Below are positions 43,962 to 52,987 of a stretch of 64,000 bases of DNA, one piece after another. The stretch is taken from contig JAHDID010000020.1 of the NCBI GenBank assembly GCA_020630975.1, forward strand, positions 36,834 through 100,833, written 5' to 3'. Within the stretch, counting starts at the first letter, position 1; every line of letters starts with the position of its first letter. The notes beneath the pieces were generated by a model that worked only from the letters and a program-made list of their open reading frames with translations, was not told where the DNA came from and did no database searches. The DNA comes from Verrucomicrobiota bacterium. Its GTDB lineage: Bacteria > Verrucomicrobiota > Verrucomicrobiia > Verrucomicrobiales > DEV007. The position numbers and the translations under genes were made by a program.

Positions 43962-45326
43962 TTAGCCGAGAGGTATCTCTAGGACAAACTCTGTCCCCTC
44001 TGCCAGCTCGCTCTTTACCGAAAGATCCGCTCCATGTGCCATCGCGATCTCATGCGTGATGGCTAGTCCCAGCCCGTAGTGCTTATTTTCGCGCTCCACT
44101 CGACTACGATCAGCTCGGTAAAAGCGCTTGAATATATGGGGCAAATCCTCAGCAGCGATACCGATACCAGTATCGCGCACAGAGATCAGAGCAGAGCCAT
44201 TGGCCTTCTTCACTGTCACATCGATCCGCCCTCCACCCTCAGTGTACGAGATCGCATTCGATACCAGATTTTGGATGACCTGGCGCATCAGCACCACATC
44301 CACATGCGCCACCACAGCGGCCTCGATATCTGTGTCGATAGCGACAGCCTTGTCCTCTGCAGCAGAGCGCAGCTGCTCGACACAATCGCCAACCATTTCA
44401 GACACATCGGTCTCTTCCTTGGTCAGACTGGCTGTACCACCATCAAATTTCGCCAACTCCAGCAGCCGATTGACCAGCTCCTTCATCGCTCGCGCGTTCT
44501 TTTCGCACACCGCATAGCCCTGCTCATACTCATCGAGCGTGTCTGCACCACACTGCACCTCAGAGAGGATCACGGATATCGGCGTGCGCAGCTCGTGTGC
44601 CGCATCCGAGGTGAACTGGCGCTGGCGCTGGTACGCATCCGCCAACTTATCGAAAGTCTCATTCAACACATCGCCCAGCTGCGCCAACTCTAGACCACTG
44701 CCAGCTGTATCGATGCGCTCTTCTAGATCTCCCTGCGAGATGTGTGTGGCCGCACGCGATATCTCTCCAATCGGCCGCAGCGCCCTGCGACTAAGTACAT
44801 AACACCCCACCATCAGGAGAACAAATACCGACAATCCCACCAAGCAAAGGCGCAACAGAAACAACCGCAACCCTGCCCGGTGCTGAGAGATATCCCGCCC
44901 CACCAGTATCCGCTGATCTCTCCGATGGCGACTGATCCGCTCCCGATAGTCTCCGGCAGCACGAGTAGCCCCCAGTCTAGGGATGCTCTCCCAAGCCATA
45001 GGAGCCGCCATATCCTCCGGTGCATGAGGCGATCGAAACACCGCACGATCATCCTCATCGTAGACGATGTAAAAGCGATCCGACTCCTCGTCGTCGAGCA
45101 CTCGCAGCCTCGCTGGCATCTCCTCATCGCTCGGCTGCTGCTCGCGACTCTCGATCCGCGCTAGTACTGCTACGATGCGTTTGGTGCGGTTTAGCAGCCC
45201 TTCATCGATCTCACTATACACATTGGAACGCTGCAGATTGTAAGACACAGCACCCACCACCGCCAAAGCCACCAACAGCAAAAAGCCGAAAGACAGCTGC
45301 AACCGAACTAGAATAGAGCGAAACAT
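43962..45326 (-). CDS. Sensor histidine kinase without a nearby response regulator
   Basis: A 454-aa kinase. A first membrane helix at about 11-29, a ~125-residue periplasmic sensor rich in Asp/Arg, and a second helix at about 155-178 precede a HAMP domain (RRALRPIGEISRAATHISQGDLEERI). HisKA carries the phospho-accepting His244 in DAAHELRTPISV. The ATPase domain has NLVSNAISY and GIGIAAEDLPHIFKRFYR, then GLGLAITHEIAMAHG. It matches CusS/PhoR-like kinases. The GTG at 45380 lies inside paired repeat copy 5; ATG 45326 (MFRSILVRLQ) fits a normal N-terminus. The neighbours are not response regulators. Confidence 0.9.
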   Translation of the reverse strand: MFRSILVRLQLSFGFLLLVALAVVGAVSYNLQRSNVYSEIDEGLLNRTKRIVAVLARIESREQQPSDEEMPARLRVLDDEESDRFYIVYDEDDRAVFRSPHAPEDMAAPMAWESIPRLGATRAAGDYRERISRHRRDQRILVGRDISQHRAGLRLFLLRLCLVGLSVFVLLMVGCYVLSRRALRPIGEISRAATHISQGDLEERIDTAGSGLELAQLGDVLNETFDKLADAYQRQRQFTSDAAHELRTPISVILSEVQCGADTLDEYEQGYAVCEKNARAMKELVNRLLELAKFDGGTASLTKEETDVSEMVGDCVEQLRSAAEDKAVAIDTDIEAAVVAHVDVVLMRQVIQNLVSNAISYTEGGGRIDVTVKKANGSALISVRDTGIGIAAEDLPHIFKRFYRADRSRVERENKHYGLGLAITHEIAMAHGADLSVKSELAEGTEFVLEIPLG

Positions 45327-45379
45327 CGGAGATCGGTCGAAACTATCGCCAATCCATGTTCTTGGCAATCCCACAGACA

Positions 45380-45416
45380 CTGTACCCTATTCAGCCAAAA
45401 CTGTACCCTATTGAAT
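45380..45416. repeat. Paired 16-bp direct repeat, 21-bp period (copy 5)
   Basis: CTGTACCCTATTCAGC at 45380-45395 and CTGTACCCTATTGAAT at 45401-45416, in the divergent gap between the histidine kinase and the esterase gene. Confidence 0.9.
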
Positions 45417-45468
45417 CTGGCTTCATATTAGCATTGCGATCCCACAGTGAGCGTCTTTCTATTACCCC

Positions 45469-46605
45469 ATGATCAAAATTTTCCTACCGATCGTGCTACT
45501 GATCACCACGACCTGTTTGTCTCAAGATATCGATTTCACTTATGGGGCCGATTGGCACTTCGAGCACAAACTCCAATCCGTCTGGCAAAAAGCCGATGCC
45601 ACAGGCGACGGCATCATCACGATCAAAGACAAAGGTGGCTGGTGGCACAACCGAGCGAAAGATGCCAATCAGGATGGCCAGGTGACCATAGCAGAATTCA
45701 AGACACCCCTGCCCCTGCAGAACGCTGGCAAAACCTACAGTAATGTGGTGTACAAAGAAGCCACTGGCGAACAATGCCTACTCGACATCTATCTGCCTAA
45801 GGCTAAAAAAGCTGGCTCCACGCCAGTCTTTTACTTCACCCATGGAGGCGGCTGGGCAGCGGGCAACAAAGATCTAAGCGGCAATATGAAAGCGGTATTC
45901 GAGGCCATGCTGGCAGAGGGTATCGCCTGCGTCAGCACAGCTTATCGCCTAGTGAGATCCGACAAAGACCACCCAGTCGTCATGGCGGACTGTGTGACCG
46001 ATTGCAAAGATGGCCTACGCTTCATCGCCAAACACGCCGCCGCCCTAGATTTAGACATGGATAGAGTCTGCGTGTTTGGCAATAGCGCTGGCGGTCACAT
46101 CTGCCTCATGCTGGCCTACAGCTCACCAGCTTCATTCCCTGGCGATCCGGCATTGAGCGACTATCAGGTCCGCCCGGCAGCTGGCATCAACTGGTATGGC
46201 CCCTTCAGCTTTCTCCAAGGCGACCTCTTCATCCATCCCATGGCCAAGCCATTCCAAGGAAACCCGAATCGATTCGCTGGGCGCATGTCGAAGGCCGGCC
46301 AAGCCGTGGAGTACATCGACGCGCCCGAAACCCAGCAAGCCCTCATGGAAAAGCTGAGCCCGATCACTTACTACGCCAAAGACAGCGTGCCCGTGCTGAC
46401 TATCCACGGCGACAAAGACACAACCATCCCCCACATGCACTCTGAGCTGATGGTGGCGCGCGCCAAAGAACTGGGAGCAGACAATGTCACCTACCTTGCA
46501 GTCGGCAATGCCGGTCATGGCTTCAAAGAAGATAGCATCCCGTCATTCACCGAAATCAAAAAGCAAATGGTGGCTTTTGTATTGGAGAATCTGAAAAAAC
46601 AGTGA
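45469..46605 (+). CDS. Exported alpha/beta-hydrolase (esterase) with N-terminal EF-hand-like segment
   Basis: A 378-aa protein. A signal peptide (residues 1-18) is followed by an N-terminal segment with two Asp-rich loops (DATGDGIITIKD and DANQDGQVTIAEF), which look like EF-hand calcium loops of the dockerin type. The hydrolase domain then starts: FTHGGGWAAGNKDLSG (oxyanion hole HGGG) near residue 124, and the nucleophile elbow GNSAGGH near 205. Late motifs are LTIHGDKDTTIP near 320 (Asp) and GNAGHGF near 347 (His). It resembles hormone-sensitive-lipase-type or carboxyl esterases. The likely role is hydrolysis of an ester on a polymer, inferred from the export signal. Confidence 0.85.
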   Translation: MIKIFLPIVLLITTTCLSQDIDFTYGADWHFEHKLQSVWQKADATGDGIITIKDKGGWWHNRAKDANQDGQVTIAEFKTPLPLQNAGKTYSNVVYKEATGEQCLLDIYLPKAKKAGSTPVFYFTHGGGWAAGNKDLSGNMKAVFEAMLAEGIACVSTAYRLVRSDKDHPVVMADCVTDCKDGLRFIAKHAAALDLDMDRVCVFGNSAGGHICLMLAYSSPASFPGDPALSDYQVRPAAGINWYGPFSFLQGDLFIHPMAKPFQGNPNRFAGRMSKAGQAVEYIDAPETQQALMEKLSPITYYAKDSVPVLTIHGDKDTTIPHMHSELMVARAKELGADNVTYLAVGNAGHGFKEDSIPSFTEIKKQMVAFVLENLKKQ

Positions 46606-46623
46606 CCCCAAATTTGAGGCACT

Positions 46624-47046
46624 ATGAAAATCAGAGTCATACTAACCATCGTAGTCATCACCCTTCTGGGCTTTTTGTGGGTTCGCGCTCACAAGATGAA
46701 TACGATAATTATGGTCTCTGCTCCTGTTTTCTTCACAAGCATCGATAGTGGTTGGGGCAGCTTGTATCTAGACTTTGAGTTATTTTCACAGGGCCAAGTG
46801 GCCGACATCGAATTCATCGACGAACCCTACGAAGTCGCCACCGAGCAGATGGAGGAGGACAAATACCAGGCCCCACCCAGCCTCGGTCGCAGTTTGATTG
46901 GATTCTGGAGCATCGATTATGAGGCTCCACTCTACGCCTCGATCGAGATCCCATATTGGTTTATCACCCTAGCATTGATAGGCCTCCTATTTTCAGGAGC
47001 CATCCGCAGGCTGTTCCTGCGCTACAACAGCCCAGAAAACCACTAG
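46624..47046 (+). CDS. Hypothetical membrane protein
   Basis: A 140-aa protein with two membrane segments (about residues 5-20 and 112-130) and a soluble stretch between. It does not match a family I recognise. It is 18 bp after the esterase gene, so it is likely cotranscribed. Confidence 0.6.
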   Translation: MKIRVILTIVVITLLGFLWVRAHKMNTIIMVSAPVFFTSIDSGWGSLYLDFELFSQGQVADIEFIDEPYEVATEQMEEDKYQAPPSLGRSLIGFWSIDYEAPLYASIEIPYWFITLALIGLLFSGAIRRLFLRYNSPENH

Positions 47047-47108
47047 ATGTCGCCATTTCACAATGGAGGCTATCAAGGTCACCCCCCGATAGCATCACAC
47101 TTACCCAA

Positions 47109-47792
47109 CTAGACCCGCACGTCTTCGAGCACTTCACCATCCTGCAAGTGGATCTTGCGGTCGACACGATCGAGCAGTCGATCATCGTGGGTGGAGAAGA
47201 CAAACGCTGCGCCCCGAGTCTCGTTGATCTTGCGCATCAGATTGACGATCAGATTCGCACTCTGAGTGTCGAGATTGGCTGTCGGCTCGTCTGCGATCAC
47301 CAGTAGAGGGTCGGTTACGAGTGCACGAGCGATAGCGACACGCTGCTGCTGACCGCCACTGAGCTTCTGCGGGCGGTGATCCATGCGATCACTGAGCTCG
47401 ACCTCATCGAGGAGAGTCTTTGCCTTCTCAGCAGCCTCTGCTGCTGAGACTCCTTGGACCTGTAGCGGTAGCATCACATTCTCCAGAGCGGAAAGCACCG
47501 GAACGAGGTTGAAATTTTGGAAGACGAAACCAATATACTCGTTTCTCGTGTCACTCTTTTTGTGATCATTCAACTGCGACACGGATGTACCTTTGATTTT
47601 GACATCACCACTCGTAGGAGTATCCAGCAGACCAATGATATTACAAAAGGTAGACTTACCCGACCCAGAGGGGCCCCACACGGCGATGAACTCGTGCTCT
47701 TCAATGTCGAGATTTACCCTATTGAGTGCAGTGACCTCCACGTCACCAAAGTGATAAATTTTAGATAAATCTTCTGTCTCAACGACTTTCAT
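47109..47792 (-). CDS. ABC transporter ATP-binding protein, MacB/LolD type
   Basis: A 227-aa ATPase. From ATG 47792 it reads MKVVETEDLSKIYHFGDVEVTALNRVNLDIEEHE, typical of MacB/LolD ATPases. Walker A is GPSGSGKST, the signature is LSGGQQQRVAIARAL and Walker B is LLVIADEPT, and the His-loop HDDR follows. The transporter permease that would pair with it (FtsX-like) is not in the window. A longer reading to 47831 exists, but it would overlap the neighbouring gene. The ATG at 47790-47792 forms a CATG palindrome shared with the divergent glycosyltransferase start. Confidence 0.88.
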   Translation of the reverse strand: MKVVETEDLSKIYHFGDVEVTALNRVNLDIEEHEFIAVWGPSGSGKSTFCNIIGLLDTPTSGDVKIKGTSVSQLNDHKKSDTRNEYIGFVFQNFNLVPVLSALENVMLPLQVQGVSAAEAAEKAKTLLDEVELSDRMDHRPQKLSGGQQQRVAIARALVTDPLLVIADEPTANLDTQSANLIVNLMRKINETRGAAFVFSTHDDRLLDRVDRKIHLQDGEVLEDVRV

Positions 47793-49989
47793 GGAAATGT
47801 TCTTCGCCTCTATTACTGAATGGTTCGACACTTATAAGCCAAGTGGCACCGGCTACCAACCTGCTTTTTGGGCACTTTGGGCGGTCTGGGTTATACTGGT
47901 GTTTGCAGCCGTTCTCCGAGTCTTCAAATTTCGTCGAGGCTTGGAGCACGAGACAAAAATCTGGGGCGACGGAAGTACGGCCGACCAACGAGCCACCGCG
48001 GTGATTGTACCGATAAAGGGCATCTCGCCAAGCCATACTTCGGAGTTTTTTCAGTCCTTGCTGGAGCAAGATTACGCCAGCTACCGCCTGATCGTGACCG
48101 TAGAGTCCGACGACGATCCCGCTGCGCTGTGGGTGCGTGAGCAATTCGGCCTGACCAATAGCCAGCCTAGCTGGGCCCCCGATGGCGCTAAAAACGGTCT
48201 GACCAGTGTGCAGCTGGTAGTCGCAGGCAAAGCCAAGGGACAAGGCCAGAAAGTGCACAACCAGTTGGCCGCTTTCGCTGAACTGACGAAGGAGGACGAG
48301 ATTATTGCCTTCGTCGATGCTGATATCCTATGCCCCAGCGATTGGCTGCGCCGCCTGACCGCACCGATCAATGTGGGCAGCCACGACCCCGCTACCACTT
48401 ACCGCTGGCTGGTACCACAGCGGGGTAATCTCGCAAACCTATTCGCCTCGGTGATCAATGCCTCTGTCGCCACACAGGGCGGCAATGAGCGCGACAATAT
48501 GCCCTGGGGTGGCTCGATGGCGATTAGTCGCCAGACCTTCGACGATCTCGATGTGCCATCGCTCTTTTCAGGCTCGCTCAACGATGACTTACGCCTCGGC
48601 AAGGCTGCCAAGCGTGCCGGTTACAAAGTCGGCTACATCCGCGGCTTGGTTCGCCCTACCGATGTCAACTTCAGCTGGGGCAGCTTCATCGAGTTCGCAC
48701 GCCGACAGTATTTACAGGCGAAGATCTACTCCCCGATCATTTACACCTCGATCAACTTCGTGTTCCTGATCTACTTTATGGCATTGATCTCCGCCGTAGT
48801 TGGAGCCGTTTTTATGGGATATCTCTGGGCGTACCTGCCCATCATCCTCGTGACCATACTCGACCAGACTCGAGCTGTGCTGCGCGAAAGTATCTACCGC
48901 AAGCTCTACGAAGACAATCCCGATACCTACCACCGAGTGTACAAGACGACCTTCGTCGAGCACTTCCTGACACCCTTCTACATGCTCGTACATTGGCTGA
49001 TCATGGTCTCGACCTGGTTTATGGATAAAGTCGAGTGGGGCGGCGTGCGCTACCAAGTGGAGGGCGTAAACAAAGTCCGTATCCTCGGTCGCAAATCCAG
49101 CTCCGAGATGCAAGGCACCGAGACCGCATCGGCAGGTTCTCTAGCTCTGCCAGCCGGGGGGCTGACTGCATTAGGAGGGCTGGCGGCCGCCGCAGCTATC
49201 GCTAACGCAGAGGATGATGACAGCCCAGTGCAACTAGAATCCCGAATCGAAGCTGAGTCCCCATCAACCGACGAAGCAGATGCCGAACAGGAGGCCAAGC
49301 CGGTGGTCGATCCCACAGAGCCTATCAGCCCCGCCAGCGAATCCAGCGACGCGGATGAGGACGAAGAAATCAGTGCCGCCGAAGAGGATTCTAATGAGAC
49401 GGTAGCCGAAGAGGATACTGAAGAGTCGGCAGAGGAACTCATTGATGACGCCAAAGAGAGCGACGACAGCGAATCCTACGGCGACGGCGACTCCGATGAG
49501 CACGACGACAGCGAATCCGCCGCGGACGACGACAGCGAATCCGACGAGGACGACGGCATCGACTCCGATGAGGAGGGTGACTCCGGTAAGAAGACTAGCT
49601 TACTGGCGATGACTGGCTTAGGCGGAGCAGGAGCTAGCGCAGCCCTCGCATCGGCGGACGACAGCGACGAGTCAGAGACATCGGTCGACGAAGATGAAGT
49701 TAATGAATCTGAACCTGCAGAGGAGCAAGAGCGAGTGTGGGAGGATTACCAACCTGTCATCTACGATACTGCGCCTCACTCAGCCGTTCCTGGCACACCT
49801 TCCGCTATCCTGCCAAGTGGCACCCTAGCCTGGCTCCCGCCGAAGACTCGGTTTGTGGCTCAGGGCGCCAATCACGAGGCTTACCTGCCTAGTCTGCAGC
49901 AACTACGCAAGAAAAACGCCGCAGCTACCCCATCGGTGCGCCAACACATTGTTCGCTACCCTACCAACCCTTATTCGCGGAAGCGATAA
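47791..49989 (+). CDS. Membrane glycosyltransferase (GT2-like) with a long acidic C-terminal tail
   Basis: A 732-aa protein. Residues about 20-45 form a membrane helix, followed by a GT2-like catalytic part: VIVPIKGISPSHTSEFFQSLLEQDY (about 70-95), IAFVDADILCPSDW near 170, and membrane segments near 320-365. This pattern matches processive or lipid-linked GT2 enzymes related to ceramide glucosyltransferase. The catalytic fold ends near residue 430. The remaining ~300 residues are unusual: about 475-650 is almost entirely Asp, Glu and Ser, interrupted by a short hydrophobic stretch, and the end is Lys/Arg-containing. The acidic tail is not part of the GT family. It begins with ATG 47791, overlapping the start of the divergent ABC gene. 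The sugar substrate is unknown. Confidence 0.78.
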   Translation: MEMFFASITEWFDTYKPSGTGYQPAFWALWAVWVILVFAAVLRVFKFRRGLEHETKIWGDGSTADQRATAVIVPIKGISPSHTSEFFQSLLEQDYASYRLIVTVESDDDPAALWVREQFGLTNSQPSWAPDGAKNGLTSVQLVVAGKAKGQGQKVHNQLAAFAELTKEDEIIAFVDADILCPSDWLRRLTAPINVGSHDPATTYRWLVPQRGNLANLFASVINASVATQGGNERDNMPWGGSMAISRQTFDDLDVPSLFSGSLNDDLRLGKAAKRAGYKVGYIRGLVRPTDVNFSWGSFIEFARRQYLQAKIYSPIIYTSINFVFLIYFMALISAVVGAVFMGYLWAYLPIILVTILDQTRAVLRESIYRKLYEDNPDTYHRVYKTTFVEHFLTPFYMLVHWLIMVSTWFMDKVEWGGVRYQVEGVNKVRILGRKSSSEMQGTETASAGSLALPAGGLTALGGLAAAAAIANAEDDDSPVQLESRIEAESPSTDEADAEQEAKPVVDPTEPISPASESSDADEDEEISAAEEDSNETVAEEDTEESAEELIDDAKESDDSESYGDGDSDEHDDSESAADDDSESDEDDGIDSDEEGDSGKKTSLLAMTGLGGAGASAALASADDSDESETSVDEDEVNESEPAEEQERVWEDYQPVIYDTAPHSAVPGTPSAILPSGTLAWLPPKTRFVAQGANHEAYLPSLQQLRKKNAAATPSVRQHIVRYPTNPYSRKR

Positions 49990-50040
49990 AGCGTTTGCAG
50001 CGTAGCGATTTTTCGCTCTTTTGACGGGACACACACTACT

Positions 50041-50784
50041 ATGGCAGTTATCAAAGTCGCATGCCCCCAATGTGGGCAGAAAGTATCTGGAGATGAATCA
50101 TTCTACAGCCGTAGAGTGAATTGCCCGATCTGTAATTCAGAGATCGCTTTCCCCGACAATCCCGCCACTCAGGGTGCTGGCGGCGCTTACCCTAGCTACA
50201 GCGACCCTGTGCCACCACAGCCGCAGTCCGCCCCACCACACTCAGGCTACCCACCACACTCAGGCTACCCACCACACCAGCATCAGCAGCCACCGCAGCC
50301 ACCGCAGCCACCGTCATATCAGCCGCCTCCTGCTGCCGCGCCATCACAGCAGCCGACTTCGTCGCCTCACTACGAGGCACCTCCGCAAGCTGGCCCTCCT
50401 GCACAGCCAGTTCCTAGCAGCTACCCAGCAGCAGCCAGCCCCGGCTTAGACGCTCCATCGCCCAGCGCTGATGAGGATGATGCACCCAGCCCGGCTATGG
50501 GGATCATGTCGCTGGTCTTCGGCATTATCACTTGCCTATCAGCCTGTATTCTAGCTCCAGTTTTTGCACCGCTAGCCGTTATCTTCGGCCACATCGGTCT
50601 CGCGCGAGCGAAGAATAGCCCTGTCAAACCCGCTCCAGGTAAGACTGCAGCAGTCATCGGCACCATCACCGGTTACCTAGGCATAGTCATGACCATCATC
50701 CTACTCGCCTCGATGGTTATATTTAAAGAGCCTTTGATGCAGTATTTTCAAGAAGCTGCTGAAGCTAGCGATTCTTCATTCTAA
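50041..50784 (+). CDS. Membrane protein with zinc-ribbon head, proline-rich linker and DUF4190-like tail
   Basis: A 247-aa protein. A zinc-ribbon-like head (CPQCGQ, then CPIC, residues about 8-34) precedes a Pro/Gln/Ser-rich linker (about 50-135) with tandem HSGYPP repeats. Two membrane helices follow (about 152-185 and 205-230), with AVIFGHIGLARAK between them, the DUF4190 hallmark. The class is common in Planctomycetes and Verrucomicrobia. The role is unknown. It lies 51 bp after the glycosyltransferase gene. Confidence 0.78.
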   Translation: MAVIKVACPQCGQKVSGDESFYSRRVNCPICNSEIAFPDNPATQGAGGAYPSYSDPVPPQPQSAPPHSGYPPHSGYPPHQHQQPPQPPQPPSYQPPPAAAPSQQPTSSPHYEAPPQAGPPAQPVPSSYPAAASPGLDAPSPSADEDDAPSPAMGIMSLVFGIITCLSACILAPVFAPLAVIFGHIGLARAKNSPVKPAPGKTAAVIGTITGYLGIVMTIILLASMVIFKEPLMQYFQEAAEASDSSF

Positions 50785-50849
50785 ATAAATAGCAAACCCT
50801 CTGCTGAAGAGGAGTAAAAAGCTAACCCACCCCGCTAGTACCCAAAAGA

Positions 50850-50876
50850 TCCGTGCTTCTTTATCAGAAACACGGA
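50850..50876 (+). terminator. Weak hairpin after the DUF4190-like gene
   Basis: TCCGTG pairs with CACGGA around a 15-nt loop. Only a short CCTTT follows, so it is at best a weak terminator. The rest of 50785-51015 shows nothing I can name. Confidence 0.35.
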
Positions 50877-51015
50877 CCTTTGGAAGCCAGTTGCTCTTAC
50901 CGGGGTTTACGGGGTTATCCTTTTAGGGGACCAGGGTAGGGCGGTTTTCTTGACTTGCGCAAAGCTTTTCAGCTTCACTTGGGGTTTCCAGCGGGTTTTT
51001 TGGAAAAATTCTTAA

Positions 51016-51165
51016 TTACCTGCTCTCGATTTCACCCAGGAGCATCTCCAGGGTTTCAGTGATACGAGCTTGCTCGTCTAGGAGGATATCCATGTCGTCG
51101 TTTAACTTATCTAATCTTGTTTCAGCGGCGTTATGGACTTCAAGAAGTTGTGGGATGTAGTTCAT
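51016..51165 (-). CDS. Small coiled-coil-like hypothetical protein
   Basis: A 49-aa open frame from ATG 51165. Its heptad-like pattern (LEVHNAAETRLDKLNDDMDILLDEQARI) is consistent with a helix. It does not match a family I know, and it has no clear ribosome-binding site. The codon pattern is plausible but the gene call is tentative; the frame is open to 51222. Confidence 0.4.
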   Translation of the reverse strand: MNYIPQLLEVHNAAETRLDKLNDDMDILLDEQARITETLEMLLGEIESR

Positions 51166-51233
51166 TAAGTAAGACCGGGTTTTCGATTTGAGACTACACA
51201 ACCTCAGAAACAAGACAAGCAATTTCGTTCAAC

Positions 51234-51253
51234 TATTTAAGAAAAGTTAAATA
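51234..51253. promoter_or_regulatory. Imperfect palindrome upstream of the RND operon
   Basis: TATTTAA (51234-51240) and TTAAATA (51247-51253) surround six bases. A related, longer perfect palindrome lies 165 bp downstream. Confidence 0.5.
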
Positions 51254-51398
51254 ACTCGCATCAGCGCCAACCCGCACCAATAAAAGAAATGAGACCACTA
51301 TCAAATATCACTCTCGCATTTGATTAACATCACCAAAACGAGCTTCAACCATCATTAGGTGCCATATTCATCGTCCTTTTAAGACTCAAAATCTTCAC

Positions 51399-51420
51399 TT
51401 ATTTAAGAAATCTTAAATAA
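51399..51420. promoter_or_regulatory. Perfect palindrome, probable operator of the RND operon
   Basis: TTATTTAAGA (51399-51408) and TCTTAAATAA (51411-51420) are perfect inverted arms separated by AA. It lies 66 bp before the outer-membrane factor start. It is the kind of dyad bound by a dimeric repressor. No regulator gene is adjacent. Confidence 0.65.
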
Positions 51421-51485
51421 TTCCTTGCGCTCCCCCCTTTCCTCTCAAACATGCCAATTAGATCTGGCCGGATCTTTGATTCCCA

Positions 51486-52979
51486 TTGAGTTTCGAGAGG
51501 TTAAATATTGGCGGGCTCACTTTTGCAGGAGTAGCCCTACTGCTAGTCGGATGTTCCACAGGATCATCCCCGCACAATATCTCTGCCTTTGCGGAATTTC
51601 CAATGCGGGATAAATGGGTTTCCAAGGAGAAAACTCAGCCCACGCACACGCCAGATCGTTTTTGGATAGACGAATTTGGAGACGAAACTCTCAACTGCTA
51701 CGTGCGTGATGTGCTGAAACACAACCGCGATATCAAGCTCGCTGAAACCCGTATCCAGATCGCAGCGTCCAATGCCCGCATCGTCGGGGCCGATCTTTAC
51801 CCCCACTTTGGAGTCTCCCTGGATGCCGAGCGGCGAAAGCAAAACATCTTTGGCATCCCCCTGCCCGGCCTGCAGAGCGGCCAGCCTCTCTCCACCCAAA
51901 ACAATCGCTTTGGCGTGTTATTCAACTTCGCCTGGGAAGCAGATCTCTGGGGCGTGATCCGCTCGGAGCACAGCCAAGCCATCGCCGAGATGGAGGCCAC
52001 GCAGTACGACAAAGAAGCCCTCAAGCTATCACTCGGCGCTCAAGCCGTGCGCACTTGGTTTATCATGGCAGAGGCAGCCGAGCAGGTCGCACTGGCCGAG
52101 CAGATCCTGCAGACCTATCGCTCGACCGAGGGCATCGTGCAGGATCGCTTCGAGTTCGGCTTGGCCGAGGGCAATACCGGTAGCTACGGCTCACAGCTAC
52201 TACTGGCACGGGCCGACATCGCCTCGGCGAAGGATGCAGTCGCTGCGCGCAAAGAGATCGTAGCTCGCACCGCGAGGCAGCTAGAAGTACTAGCTGGCAA
52301 GTATCCGGATGGTAAAGAGGGTGCCAAAGCCCGCCTGCCACAGCTACCCACCAGTCAGCCCTGCAATCTCCCCTGCACCGTCTTATCCCGCCGGCCAGAC
52401 ATCGTCGCCGCAGAGCGCCGCCTAGCCGCCATCGACCAAGCCTACGAGCAAAGCACTAAAGTCATCTTTCCCACCATCATGATCACAGGCGATGCCGGTA
52501 CCGCCACTGAGCAGTTCATCAATATTCTCAACGGCGACTTCAGCGTGTGGAGCTTGGTAGGCGATATCACTCGGCCGATCTTCCAGGCAGGCAAAATCCG
52601 CGCCGCTCAGCAGCAAGTTTTGTTCACCATCGAGTCTGCCAAACTGGATTATGAAAAAGTCATCCTAAACGCCTTTGGCGAAGTCGAGACAGCCCTTTCC
52701 TCCGAGCAATACCTACGCGAGCGAGTGATCGCCAGCACCGAGGCCGCCAAGCTCGCGCGAGAGGCCTACGAGCGGGCTGGCGAAGAATACGTGGAGGGAA
52801 CTGGCGATATTTTGACGGTTCTGACTGCCCAGCAGCGTATGTATAGCGTAGAATCTGCTCTGATCTCCCTACGGCGCCAGCAGCTCGAAGCTCGCGTGAG
52901 TTTGCACTTGGCACTAGCGGGGAGCTTCGATTGCATCGAGACTATCAATGCCGATCCCCTACCCGTACGGGTCTGGTGA
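51486..52979 (+). CDS. RND efflux outer-membrane factor, lipoprotein of the NodT/TolC family
   Basis: A 497-aa outer-membrane channel. A lipobox LLLVGC near residue 23 marks lipidation. The two outer_membrane efflux halves show typical long helices, with DLWGVIRSEHSQAIAEMEATQYDKEALKL near 150 and the second repeat around 340-470. Its start is TTG at 51486; no ATG gives a full signal peptide. It is 8 bp before the adaptor gene and so heads the tolC, adaptor, permease operon. Confidence 0.88.
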   Translation: MSFERLNIGGLTFAGVALLLVGCSTGSSPHNISAFAEFPMRDKWVSKEKTQPTHTPDRFWIDEFGDETLNCYVRDVLKHNRDIKLAETRIQIAASNARIVGADLYPHFGVSLDAERRKQNIFGIPLPGLQSGQPLSTQNNRFGVLFNFAWEADLWGVIRSEHSQAIAEMEATQYDKEALKLSLGAQAVRTWFIMAEAAEQVALAEQILQTYRSTEGIVQDRFEFGLAEGNTGSYGSQLLLARADIASAKDAVAARKEIVARTARQLEVLAGKYPDGKEGAKARLPQLPTSQPCNLPCTVLSRRPDIVAAERRLAAIDQAYEQSTKVIFPTIMITGDAGTATEQFINILNGDFSVWSLVGDITRPIFQAGKIRAAQQQVLFTIESAKLDYEKVILNAFGEVETALSSEQYLRERVIASTEAAKLAREAYERAGEEYVEGTGDILTVLTAQQRMYSVESALISLRRQQLEARVSLHLALAGSFDCIETINADPLPVRVW

Positions 52980-52987
52980 TCAATCGC

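Noticed and set aside
44079..45316. Plus-strand frames opposite the histidine kinase
   Set aside because: They mirror the kinase in another frame and contain no recognisable domain.
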